Origin: Oribacterium sinus
GTDB taxonomy: Bacteria > Bacillota > Clostridia > Lachnospirales > Lachnospiraceae
Direction: 5' to 3'
Assembly: GCF_014202695.1 (NCBI RefSeq)
Contig: NZ_JACHHH010000002.1
Coordinates: forward strand, 62,001-126,000
Length of the DNA stretch: 64,000 bases
Position 1 is the first letter of the stretch, and each line of letters opens with the position of its first letter. The notes beneath the pieces were generated by a model. It was not told the DNA's origin and searched no databases. It worked only from the letters and a program-made list of their open reading frames with translations. Shown here one piece after another: positions 8,747-16,534 of the stretch. The translations under genes and the position numbers were made by a program.

Positions 8747-8880
8747 AACATAAAAGAACATATATTAACATATGCTAAGATGTATGAATGTATATCCGTT
8801 ATGGGAGATTTATACGAATACCCATGTGTACTTATCAAGATAAAGGAACACATAGGAACATCCATTAAGAACTATCAACA
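8747..8880 (+). promoter_or_regulatory. 10-bp phased direct repeats, likely repressor operator
   Basis: AACATA occurs at 8747, 8757 and 8767, exactly 10 bp apart, followed in register by AAGATG (8777) and AATGTA (8787). A second run in the same register has AAGATA (8837), AACACA (8847), AACATC (8857), AAGAAC (8867) and AACAAG (8877). The first run begins where transcription should start. Helically phased direct repeats fit a multimeric repressor such as a DeoR protein, and one is encoded downstream in the same cluster (12968). The link is an inference. The rest of the ~400-base intergenic region (8495-8894) holds only the terminator and promoter. Confidence 0.6.
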
Positions 8881-8894
8881 AGCGGAGGAGAAGA

Positions 8895-10199
8895 ATGCCA
8901 AAGTGTATTGTCATCGCAGATGATTTAACCGGAGCAAATGCCACGGGAGTTTTACTGAAAAAGATGAATTACAGCGCCTATACGGTTTTGAATGCTGAGC
9001 GTTTAGAGCTGTCTATGCTGGAGCAGTGTGACTGCGTTTTATATCCTACGGACAGTAGAGGGATTGATCAGGATCTGGCGTATAGAAGAGTTTCCAATGT
9101 TTGTAATCTACTGAAGAACGAAGATACCAAGGTTTACGGCAAACGAATTGACAGTACTTTACGAGGAAACCTGGGAGCGGAAGTGGATGCCATGCTGGAA
9201 TCCCTTGGAGAAGACTATGTGGCTATTGTGGTGGCTTGCTTCCCCACATCCTCCCGTATAGTTCTCGGAGGCTATATGTTGGTGGAGGGGCTTCCGCTTC
9301 ATAAGACGGATATTGCCATTGATCCGAAAACGCCGGTGAATAATCCTGAGGTGGCAGAGCTGTTCCGGAAGCAGAGTAAATATCCCATTGCCTCCATTTT
9401 GATGAAGGATTTACTGCACGGAAAGCATTATCTGGCGGATTGCATGAAAAAGCTGGCGGAGGAGGGAAACCGCATTATTGTGGTGGACTGTGTAAGCCAG
9501 GAAGACATTGATTTGATTGCGGATGCGGTGGAAACCTCTAAGCTAAAGGTCTTGGCGGTGGATCCCGGTGTGTTTACCGCAAGTCTTGTGAGAAAGAGAA
9601 TTCCTCCCACAGAAAAGAAGGAGAAAAACAAGGTTTTGGCTGTGGTAGGTAGTGTAAATCCGCATACCAGATTGCAGCTGGAAGAGCTGTGGCTTTCTCA
9701 AAGATGCAAGAACGTTTTTGTGGAAACCAAGGCGCTTTTGGAAGGGGAAGAGCTGTGGGAGCAGGAGGTTCAAAGAGTGGTGGATGCCATTCTGAAGGAT
9801 GTGGATAAGGATAGAGTCTTCACGGTGACGGGGGACGGCATCTATCCGGAAAATCGTGTGGATCTTGGAAAGCTTGCGGAAAGCAGGGCCTGCCAAATCG
9901 AAGAAATCAGCAATAAGATGAATCTGGCTTTTGCGGAGATTGCTCATCGAATCTGTGAGCGGGAAAAGAGCTTTAAGGGAATATACAGTAGCGGAGGAGA
10001 TGTGACGGTATCTATTTGCAAGCGCTTTCAAACCGCAGGTCTTAGCTTAAAGGAAGAGGTTTTACCCTTGGCAGCTCACGGGGAAATGCTTCTGGGAGAT
10101 TTCCCGGGAATGCATATGGTTACAAAGGGCGGCAGCCAGGGAGGAAGAGATGCCATTATTCGTTGTATTTCCTTCCTGAAGGAAAAGCTCTTTGTATAA
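8895..10199 (+). CDS. dtnK: Four-carbon acid sugar kinase (DtnK/OtnK, DUF1537 family)
   Basis: A 434-residue kinase of the four-carbon acid sugar family (D-threonate, D-erythronate or 3-oxotetronate kinases), which phosphorylates the 4-hydroxyl. The N-terminal IADDLTGANATGV matches the substrate-domain motif DDxTGA, KRIDSTLRGN is the second typical block, and the glycine-rich SGGDVT near the C-terminus belongs to the nucleotide-binding domain. A GGAGGAGAAG site precedes the ATG. The neighbour PdxA2-like dehydrogenase would act on the 4-phosphate, which points to D-threonate (or D-erythronate) as substrate. Confidence 0.88.
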   Translation: MPKCIVIADDLTGANATGVLLKKMNYSAYTVLNAERLELSMLEQCDCVLYPTDSRGIDQDLAYRRVSNVCNLLKNEDTKVYGKRIDSTLRGNLGAEVDAMLESLGEDYVAIVVACFPTSSRIVLGGYMLVEGLPLHKTDIAIDPKTPVNNPEVAELFRKQSKYPIASILMKDLLHGKHYLADCMKKLAEEGNRIIVVDCVSQEDIDLIADAVETSKLKVLAVDPGVFTASLVRKRIPPTEKKEKNKVLAVVGSVNPHTRLQLEELWLSQRCKNVFVETKALLEGEELWEQEVQRVVDAILKDVDKDRVFTVTGDGIYPENRVDLGKLAESRACQIEEISNKMNLAFAEIAHRICEREKSFKGIYSSGGDVTVSICKRFQTAGLSLKEEVLPLAAHGEMLLGDFPGMHMVTKGGSQGGRDAIIRCISFLKEKLFV

Positions 10200-10253
10200 G
10201 GCGGTGGAAGAGTCGGTCTCAAAAATAAAAATGATGAAAAGAAGGAGGATAAA

Positions 10254-11252
10254 ATGAAGAAAGCAGTAATTGCAGTACCTATGGGGGATCCTGCGGGAAT
10301 CGGTCCGGAGATTGTGGTGAAGGCCGTTTCCAAAAAGGAAATCCAGGACATTGCAAAGGTAGTGGTTATCGGAGACGGAAAGATTTTGGAAAAGGCGGTG
10401 GAAATCTGTAAAGTTCCCATTCGCCTGCAAAAGATTGAAAAGGTAGAGGAGTGCGGAGAGGAGAAGGACAGCCTTTACTATATGCAGGAGGGCGAAATTT
10501 CCATGGCGGATTTTGCCTATGGAAAGGTCAGCGCGATGTGCGGAAAGGCTGCATTTTCCTATATTAAGAAATCTATCGAGCTGGCCAATGAAAGACTGGT
10601 GGATGCGGTGGCTACCACACCCATCAACAAGGAATCTTTAAAGGCGGCAGAGGTGCCCTTTATCGGTCACACGGAGATTTTTGGTTCATTAACCAATACG
10701 GAAGATCCTTTGACCATGTTTGAGTGTAACGGCATGAGAGTGTTCTTCTTAACCAGACACGTTTCTCTTCGGAAAATGCTGGATATGATTACCAAGGAGC
10801 GCATTAAGGACTATGTGAAGCGTTGTCTGGAGGCTTTGAAAAAGCTGGGGGTTACAGACGGAAAAATGGCCATTGCCGGCCTGAATCCGCACTGCGGAGA
10901 GCATGGCTTATTCGGAGACGAGGAAGTGAAGGAGATTATGCCGGCGGTGGAAGAGCTGCAGAAGGAAGGCTATCCTGTGGTTGGACCTATTGGGGCAGAC
11001 TCTGTTTTCCATCAGGCAGCACAGGGAAGATACAACTCCGTACTGTCTCTCTACCATGACCAGGGGCATATCGCTACCAAGACCTTGGATTTTGATAGAA
11101 CTATCGCTATTACCAACGGTATGCCGATTTTAAGAACTTCTGTGGATCATGGAACTGCATTTGACATTGCCGGAACCGGCATTGCAGACAGCATCAGTAT
11201 GGAAGAAGCGATTCGACTTGCGGCAAAGTATGCAGAGGCTTTTAAGCACTAA
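10254..11252 (+). CDS. pdxA2: PdxA2-type 4-phospho-D-threonate/erythronate dehydrogenase
   Basis: A 332-residue protein of the PdxA family. The family start [13 protein letters not shown] is present, with [11 protein letters not shown], the metal-site FIGHTE and the late YHDQGH...[12 protein letters not shown] block carrying metal histidines. In B6 synthesis PdxA oxidises 4-phosphohydroxy-L-threonine, but pairing with a four-carbon acid kinase is the mark of the PdxA2 branch, which oxidises and decarboxylates D-threonate 4-phosphate to dihydroxyacetone phosphate. No other B6 genes are near. It follows the kinase after 54 bases with GAAGGAGG upstream. Confidence 0.87.
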   Translation: MKKAVIAVPMGDPAGIGPEIVVKAVSKKEIQDIAKVVVIGDGKILEKAVEICKVPIRLQKIEKVEECGEEKDSLYYMQEGEISMADFAYGKVSAMCGKAAFSYIKKSIELANERLVDAVATTPINKESLKAAEVPFIGHTEIFGSLTNTEDPLTMFECNGMRVFFLTRHVSLRKMLDMITKERIKDYVKRCLEALKKLGVTDGKMAIAGLNPHCGEHGLFGDEEVKEIMPAVEELQKEGYPVVGPIGADSVFHQAAQGRYNSVLSLYHDQGHIATKTLDFDRTIAITNGMPILRTSVDHGTAFDIAGTGIADSISMEEAIRLAAKYAEAFKH

Positions 11253-11312
11253 GAAGAACTGTGCAAAAGTACTTAGTTCTATAAAAAGATAAAAAAAGGA
11301 AATGCATAAGAA

Positions 11313-11366
11313 AGTTAAACCACATAAAATAGTGAATCACATAAATGAGTTGAAACACATAAAAAA
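11313..11366 (+). repeat. Three 17-18-bp direct repeats upstream of gntP
   Basis: Three consecutive units share the core CACATAAA (11321, 11338, 11356), each preceded by a GTTAAA/GTGAAT/GTTGAAA-like segment. They lie in the 184-base gap between pdxA2 and gntP. A TTGACA at 11388-11393 follows, with only a poor -10 (TATTTT). The shared ACATA core recalls the repeats upstream of dtnK, so this may be a second, internal regulatory site (inference). Confidence 0.5.
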
Positions 11367-11436
11367 CCGGCTTGTGCAAATGAGCAATTGACAACGAAGG
11401 GGAAAAGAAAAGTATTTTTCTAAAGAGGAGGAAAGT

Positions 11437-12843
11437 ATGGTTAATGGTTTACATGGAGAGCAAATGCTCCTGGGATTGGCAATCGGTATTGTGTTACTGA
11501 TTTTCATGGTATTAAAGACAAAGATTCAGGCCTTTTTGGCTCTGATTATCACTACCGTAGTGATTGGTGTAATTGGCGGAATGCCTTTGAATACCATCAC
11601 CTTGGAAAATGGAACGAAGTTCGGTATTTTGCAGTCTATTACCAGCGGATTTGGAAATACCTTATCCAGCATTGGTATTATTATTGGTTTCGGCGTTATG
11701 CTGGGAGCAATCTTTGAGGAAACAGGAGCAGCAAAGCGAATGGCTCTTTGCTTCTTAAAGGTATTTGGAAAGAATAAGGAAGAGGAGGCTTTGGCTTTTA
11801 CCGGTTTCCTGGTTTCTATTCCTATCTTCTGTGACTCCGGCTTCATTATCCTGTCCCCTATCGCAAAGGCGATTTCCAAGGTTACAAAGAAATCTCTGAT
11901 TTCTTTGGGGGTAGCTCTTGCAGCAGGTCTCGTAATTACCCATACCATGGTTCCTCCTACACCTGGCCCCTTGGGCGTGTGCGGAATCTTCGGCGTGGAT
12001 GTAGGACAGTTTATTTTATTGGCGCTGGTACTTTCTATCCCAATGACCATTGTGGCGATTCTTTATGCCAGAAAGTATATTGCTAAGAAGTTAAACTGGG
12101 TTATTAATGAAAATGATGAGCTTGTGGAGGCACAGGCCGGTAGTGTAGAGCTTGGAAAAGAAATCAATTTAGGTTCAGAAAATCTTCCCTCTACATTTTC
12201 TTCCTTCCTTCCCATTGTTTTACCTGTCATCTTGATTTTAATGAATACCGTATTTACGGCAATGAAGCTTATGGACGGATTTTTCCATATTCTGATTTTC
12301 CTGGGACAGCCTATTGTTGCTGTAGGAATCGGCTTATTGACTGCTATTTTCATTCTTGGGAAAAATATGAGCCGTAAGGATATCCTTTCTTCCATGGAAA
12401 AGGGAATGATGTCTGCAGGAATCATTATGCTGGTAACCGGTGGCGGTGGAGCTTTAGGACAAATCATCAAGGATTCCGGACTGGGAACCTATATGGCGGA
12501 GGGAATTACCGCTATGAACGTACCTATTATCCTGCTTCCTATCGTTATTTCCACTGTAATGCGTTTTATCCAGGGATCCGGAACGGTAGCCATGACTACT
12601 GCGGCAAGTATTTCCGCACCGATTATCCTGGCTACCGGAGCTAATCCTGTGGTTTCCGCTTTGGCTTGTTGCGTAGGCTCCTGCTTCTTCAGTTATTTCA
12701 ATGATAGCTACTTCTGGGTAGTAAACAGAACGCTTGGCGTAAGTGAGGCAAAGGATCAGATTCGTGTTTGGTCCATTACCACAACCATTATCTGGGCAGT
12801 AGGATGTTTGGAAGTAATTATCCTTAGCTTTATTATGCACTAA
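11437..12843 (+). CDS. gntP: GntP-family sugar-acid permease
   Basis: A 468-residue integral membrane protein with about 12 hydrophobic segments, of the gluconate:H+ symporter (GntP) family. Typical blocks include IPIFCDSGFIILSPI, THTMVPPTPGPLG, a glycine-rich TGGGGALGQIIKDSG and the late ACCVGSCFFSYFNDSYFW. Given the kinase and dehydrogenase upstream, the likely substrate is a four-carbon sugar acid rather than gluconate (inference). AGAGGAGG lies 7 bases before the ATG, and a terminator follows. Confidence 0.93.
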   Translation: MVNGLHGEQMLLGLAIGIVLLIFMVLKTKIQAFLALIITTVVIGVIGGMPLNTITLENGTKFGILQSITSGFGNTLSSIGIIIGFGVMLGAIFEETGAAKRMALCFLKVFGKNKEEEALAFTGFLVSIPIFCDSGFIILSPIAKAISKVTKKSLISLGVALAAGLVITHTMVPPTPGPLGVCGIFGVDVGQFILLALVLSIPMTIVAILYARKYIAKKLNWVINENDELVEAQAGSVELGKEINLGSENLPSTFSSFLPIVLPVILILMNTVFTAMKLMDGFFHILIFLGQPIVAVGIGLLTAIFILGKNMSRKDILSSMEKGMMSAGIIMLVTGGGGALGQIIKDSGLGTYMAEGITAMNVPIILLPIVISTVMRFIQGSGTVAMTTAASISAPIILATGANPVVSALACCVGSCFFSYFNDSYFWVVNRTLGVSEAKDQIRVWSITTTIIWAVGCLEVIILSFIMH

Positions 12844-12869
12844 TTTTCCGAGGATAAATGTTTGAGGAT

Positions 12870-12910
12870 AAATGGCTTGGTTTCTTTCGGGAAGCTAAGC
12901 CATTTTTTTA
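12870..12910 (+). terminator. Rho-independent terminator after gntP
   Basis: AAATGGCTT / AAGCCATTT enclose an inner GTTTC/GAAGC helix, followed by TTTTTT. It separates gntP from the repressor gene, so the repressor probably has its own transcription start. Confidence 0.88.
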
Positions 12911-12967
12911 TAAAATATGCTAAGATATTTTCGGAGAAAAGGACCGGAATGCGCTAGGGGAGAAATC

Positions 12968-13732
12968 ATGAAAAAAGAAAAGGTGTTATCAGGAGAACGG
13001 CAGCAAAGCATTTTATCCATTTTGGAGAAGGATGGTTCCGTTTCCGTAGATGAACTGGCTAAGCAATTTTCTGTCAGCGGAATGACCATTCGGAGAGATT
13101 TAAAATATCTGGAAGAAAAGAACCGGATAGAGCGTTTCCATGGAGGAGCAATCTTGCGAGATGAGGTGCTGTATCAGGAGAAGGAAGTGCAGAATATTGA
13201 GGCAAAAAAGCGTATTGCCCAAAGGGCTTTGGAACTTATTAAAGATGCCAAGGTGATTTTCTTGGATGCGGGAACCACCAATAGAGAACTGGCTCTATTA
13301 TTAAAAGAACGTGAGGGTTTGTCTGTGGTCACCACGGACTTAATGGTTGCCGGCGTTTTACAAAGCGGAAAGGGACGTCTCTTTTTCTGCGGAGGAGAAA
13401 TCCAGAAAAGTACCGGCTCTGCCCTGGGGAGCTATACAGTAAATCAATTGAAGGATTATTCCTTTGATATCGCCTTCTTAGGGGCTTCTTCCATTAATGA
13501 AAAGCTGGAGCTGAGTACGCCTACATTGGAAAAAGTGGCTTTGAAAAAGGCTATTTTGCAGCAGGCAAAGCAGGCTGTTTTGTTGGCAGATGCCAGTAAG
13601 TTTGAGAAGCAGGCGATGATGAAGATATGCTCCATTCAGGAATTTGATATTCTGGTAACGGATAAGACATTTTCTGAGAAAGAAAAAAAGGAAGTGGAAA
13701 AGCTGGGAGTGAAAGTTGAAGGAGTCGTATGA
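12968..13732 (+). CDS. DeoR/GlpR-family transcriptional repressor
   Basis: A 254-residue regulator with an N-terminal DeoR winged helix (VSVDELAKQFSVSGMTIRRD, then LEEKNRIERFHGGAIL) and a C-terminal DeoRC sensor domain with IFLDAGTTNREL, which usually binds a sugar phosphate. The frame opens earlier at 12917, but the ATG at 12968 has AGGGGAG 5 bases upstream and starts a normal DeoR N-terminus. It probably controls the flanking kinase-dehydrogenase-permease genes through the phased AACATA repeats, with a phosphorylated intermediate as inducer; both points are inferred. Its stop overlaps the next gene by 4 bases. Confidence 0.9.
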   Translation: MKKEKVLSGERQQSILSILEKDGSVSVDELAKQFSVSGMTIRRDLKYLEEKNRIERFHGGAILRDEVLYQEKEVQNIEAKKRIAQRALELIKDAKVIFLDAGTTNRELALLLKEREGLSVVTTDLMVAGVLQSGKGRLFFCGGEIQKSTGSALGSYTVNQLKDYSFDIAFLGASSINEKLELSTPTLEKVALKKAILQQAKQAVLLADASKFEKQAMMKICSIQEFDILVTDKTFSEKEKKEVEKLGVKVEGVV

Positions 13733-15360
13733 AGCAAATATCAAATAAAATATCAAAGAAATTATCCCTTGCCCGTTCTTTTGAAAAGGCACATTTTTCG
13801 GAGATTCAAAGACAGGAGCGTCCCGGCTTTCATTTAAGCCCTGCGCTAGGCTGGCTCAATGACCCAAATGGTTTCTCCTTCTACAAGGAGGAATACCATC
13901 TTTTTTATCAGTATAATCCCTATAGCACCAGATGGGATGCGATGCATTGGGGGCATTGGACTTCCAAGGATTTACTCCACTGGGACTATCAAGAGGCAAG
14001 TCTTGCGCCGGATGAAGATTATGAAACCGGTGTTTTTTCCGGTACCGCTATAGCGGATAAGGATGGCTCTCATCTTATTATGTATACGGCGGATTATTCT
14101 ACGGATTTATCAGGGAAAAATGGGGTTCGAAGAGAAACCCAGTGTATCGCCAGGGGGGATGGGAGAGAGTATCAAAAGTTCCGGGGAAATCCGGTGCTTT
14201 CAGAAAAGGACTTGCCGGAAGAATTTACGATGGAAGATTTCCGGGATCCAAAACTTTGGATTGGAAAAGACGGAAAATACTATGCGGTAACCGTGGCCAG
14301 AAAGAAGAGAGACAATCTTGGAGCGGCTTTGCTTTTTTCTTCGGAAAATTCGGTGGAATGGCAGTATTTGGACACGATTAGGGAAAATGACGGAAGCTTC
14401 GGCGGGATGTGGGAGTGTCCGGATTTCTTTTTTCTGGAAGGTCGTCCTGTGCTTTCAATTTCGGTCATGAATATGAAAAATACAAGCCCCCTGTTTAGGA
14501 ATGGAAATTGTACCGTTGTGTTTGTGGGGGATACCATAGAGAAAGAAAAAGGTATTTTGCCGGAGTCGCAAAAGGGAAAGGAAGAGAACAGAACAGAAGA
14601 GTTTTTGGGAAATTGGATACAGCAGACCATGGAACAGGCGAAGCCCCAGGCTTTGGATTTAGGTTTTGATTTTTATGCGCCACAGACCATGGAAAGAGAT
14701 GGACGAAGGATTATGGTAGGCTGGATGCAGGCTCCGGAGGGGGGAAGCAATGCTCCGGAGAATGCTAAGTGGTATGGGCAAATGTCTTTTCCCAGAGAAC
14801 TGTTTTTCCGGGGAGACAGGCTTTGTCAGCGCCCCATTCCGGAGATTCAGAAGCTTTATAAGGATACGGTCGAGTTGGAAATTTTCTGCGAAAAAGAAGA
14901 GAAGAGCTATGCAGAATTAGAGGGCAAAGTTCTGGACCTTAGTCTACGAATTTCGTCTTCCAAGGATTGCCTAAAATATCAAGAATGTTCTGAACAGAAA
15001 GTAGTTTCTGAACGACAAGAAGTTTTCCAAATGAAATTTGCAAAGCAGGGAGAGAACTATGTCCTCTGTACTTATGATTTTGTAACGGGATTTTTGACTG
15101 TGGATAGAAGTCATGCAGGAAGGTCTGCCAGTATTTGTGAAGTAAGAAGGATTTATGTGGGAAGTTCGGAAGAGCTTTCGCTAAGACTTTTGCTGGATCG
15201 TTTTTCCTTTGAGATCTTTATAAATGATGGGGAGCAGGCTCTCTCCGGTACTCTTTATGAACTTCCGGCAGAGGCTAAGGAAATCAGCTTCCAAGGAGAA
15301 GGGCTGCGTTTACTGGTAGAAAAACACAGCTTAAGGGAGATTGAGCTTGGGGCACTGTAA
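13729..15360 (+). CDS. Glycoside hydrolase family 32 beta-fructosidase
   Basis: A 543-residue GH32 enzyme that cleaves terminal beta-fructosides (sucrose, sucrose 6-phosphate or short fructans). The three catalytic motifs are visible: GWLNDPNG (Asp nucleophile), FRDPKLW (transition-state Asp) and WECPDF (Glu acid/base). The C-terminal beta-sandwich ends in SFEIFINDGEQALSGTLY. There is no signal peptide, so it acts in the cytoplasm. Its ATG overlaps the DeoR stop, which makes it translationally coupled to a repressor of sugar-acid genes; this is odd because no fructose permease or kinase is adjacent. Confidence 0.93.
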   Translation: MKQISNKISKKLSLARSFEKAHFSEIQRQERPGFHLSPALGWLNDPNGFSFYKEEYHLFYQYNPYSTRWDAMHWGHWTSKDLLHWDYQEASLAPDEDYETGVFSGTAIADKDGSHLIMYTADYSTDLSGKNGVRRETQCIARGDGREYQKFRGNPVLSEKDLPEEFTMEDFRDPKLWIGKDGKYYAVTVARKKRDNLGAALLFSSENSVEWQYLDTIRENDGSFGGMWECPDFFFLEGRPVLSISVMNMKNTSPLFRNGNCTVVFVGDTIEKEKGILPESQKGKEENRTEEFLGNWIQQTMEQAKPQALDLGFDFYAPQTMERDGRRIMVGWMQAPEGGSNAPENAKWYGQMSFPRELFFRGDRLCQRPIPEIQKLYKDTVELEIFCEKEEKSYAELEGKVLDLSLRISSSKDCLKYQECSEQKVVSERQEVFQMKFAKQGENYVLCTYDFVTGFLTVDRSHAGRSASICEVRRIYVGSSEELSLRLLLDRFSFEIFINDGEQALSGTLYELPAEAKEISFQGEGLRLLVEKHSLREIELGAL

Positions 15361-15385
15361 AGCATGCTTAACAGTGGAACTGCCT

Positions 15386-16264
15386 CTACATTAAGTTCAG
15401 TTCACGGAAGAGTTTTTTTCTGTAGCGTTTATCCCTGGAAGCTTTTTTGATATCTTCCAGTCTGCCACTTTCCGCTAAAATACCCATTAATTGTGCTAAC
15501 TTTTCACTGCCTTCTTCTCTGCCTTCTTCTCTGCCTTCTTCTAAGGCAGCTTGGCGATAACGTTCTAAAAGAATATTCATATTTTTGTCTCCCTTCTGCA
15601 TAAAGTCTGTAGATTTAAGTTTTGCTACTCTTTTGGATAGTATTGTAGAATGCATTTGCTTGGGATCGTTGGTATGAAAATCTTCTGCCAGTCTTCCCAA
15701 GCTATTATTTTCTATTTTCGAGGTATTAAAGTATATAATATAAGAGCCATCATCAAAGGGCTGGCCATTTTCTTTAATGATTCTTTCAATATGATAGGCT
15801 TGTAATTCTTGTTTGAAAATATCTTTAGCTGTAATAAATATAACATAAGTTTTGGGTAATTGCTTGAAATTTTGTCCTTTCTTTAGAGAATGAATATCTA
15901 TCAGACTGGCGTGAAATCTGGCTCGCTTAGGGATTGCTTCTTGAGAATCATTTTGGATTTCAATGTTATATAGATTGTGATCTTTGTCCTCGCAGTAGCA
16001 ATCCAAGACAAGAGAATGTCCATGAATATTGGGAGTGTCCTTCTGAACATATTGTTCTTTCAAACGTAAAGAATCATTTTCCATAATAACTTGTAAAATA
16101 AATTCAGTACATCGCTTATCCTGCAATACTATTTTGATAAAGATATCATCCATAAGAGTTAGGGATGATATTATAGCTTGTTTTACTTCTAACTGAGAGC
16201 TTGATTTTTGTAATGTGTGTTTCTCTTTTGAATTTTCAGGATTGTTTGCTTGAAATTGTGACAT
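15386..16264 (-). CDS. Rpn-family recombination-promoting nuclease/putative transposase (PD-(D/E)XK)
   Basis: A 292-residue protein of the Rpn/PDDEXK_2 group. After a polar N-terminus it reads LMDDIFIKIVLQDK, as in the family start (D-x-x-F-K), then LDCYCEDKDHNLYNIEIQND, which fits the nuclease core D...(E/Q)xQ. The C-terminus carries tandem EEGREEGREEGSE, encoded by a 12-bp repeat (CTGCCTTCTTCT type on the plus strand). Rpn proteins are DNA endonucleases that stimulate recombination and some carry phase-variable C-terminal repeats. No terminal inverted repeats flank it, so it is not a complete mobile element here. It is convergent with GH32. Confidence 0.8.
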   Translation of the reverse strand: MSQFQANNPENSKEKHTLQKSSSQLEVKQAIISSLTLMDDIFIKIVLQDKRCTEFILQVIMENDSLRLKEQYVQKDTPNIHGHSLVLDCYCEDKDHNLYNIEIQNDSQEAIPKRARFHASLIDIHSLKKGQNFKQLPKTYVIFITAKDIFKQELQAYHIERIIKENGQPFDDGSYIIYFNTSKIENNSLGRLAEDFHTNDPKQMHSTILSKRVAKLKSTDFMQKGDKNMNILLERYRQAALEEGREEGREEGSEKLAQLMGILAESGRLEDIKKASRDKRYRKKLFRELNLM

Positions 16265-16413
16265 GAGATTCTCCTTTTAGAAATAGGAATAAGAAAAGTC
16301 TTAGGAAAAATGAGAAGAATAGACAGGATTATGTAGTGCTATTATTGTAAAGGAGTCAATATAAATATACTAGACTCCATATTCGGATAATATCCGTTAA
16401 TGGATAAGGTGTG

Positions 16414-16459
16414 CAATAAAATATCTCCTCTCATCCAGGGATAATGGACGAGAAGAGAT
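16414..16459 (-). terminator. Terminator of the lipoprotein gene
   Basis: Read on the minus strand, ATCTCTTCTCGTCCA and TGGATGAGAGGAGAT pair over 15 bp (two G-T pairs), followed by ATTTTATT. It lies about 75 bases after the stop of the minus-strand lipoprotein gene. The rest of the ~270-base gap 16265-16534 is AT-rich with the short palindrome CGGATAATATCCG (16384-16396). Confidence 0.7.
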
Positions 16460-16534
16460 AGTGGAATTTTTATTCACTTCTTTTTTTATCTTTAAGATTG
16501 TATCAGAGCAGGCATGAGTGGTCATTAGCCAAGA

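Noticed and set aside
10062-10430. Overlapping minus-strand ORFs across the dtnK-pdxA2 junction
   Set aside because: They are shadows of the two strongly conserved plus-strand genes.
15386-16264. Complete transposable element around the Rpn-like gene
   Set aside because: No terminal inverted repeats or target duplications are visible at its borders, and the palindromic family ends do not flank it.
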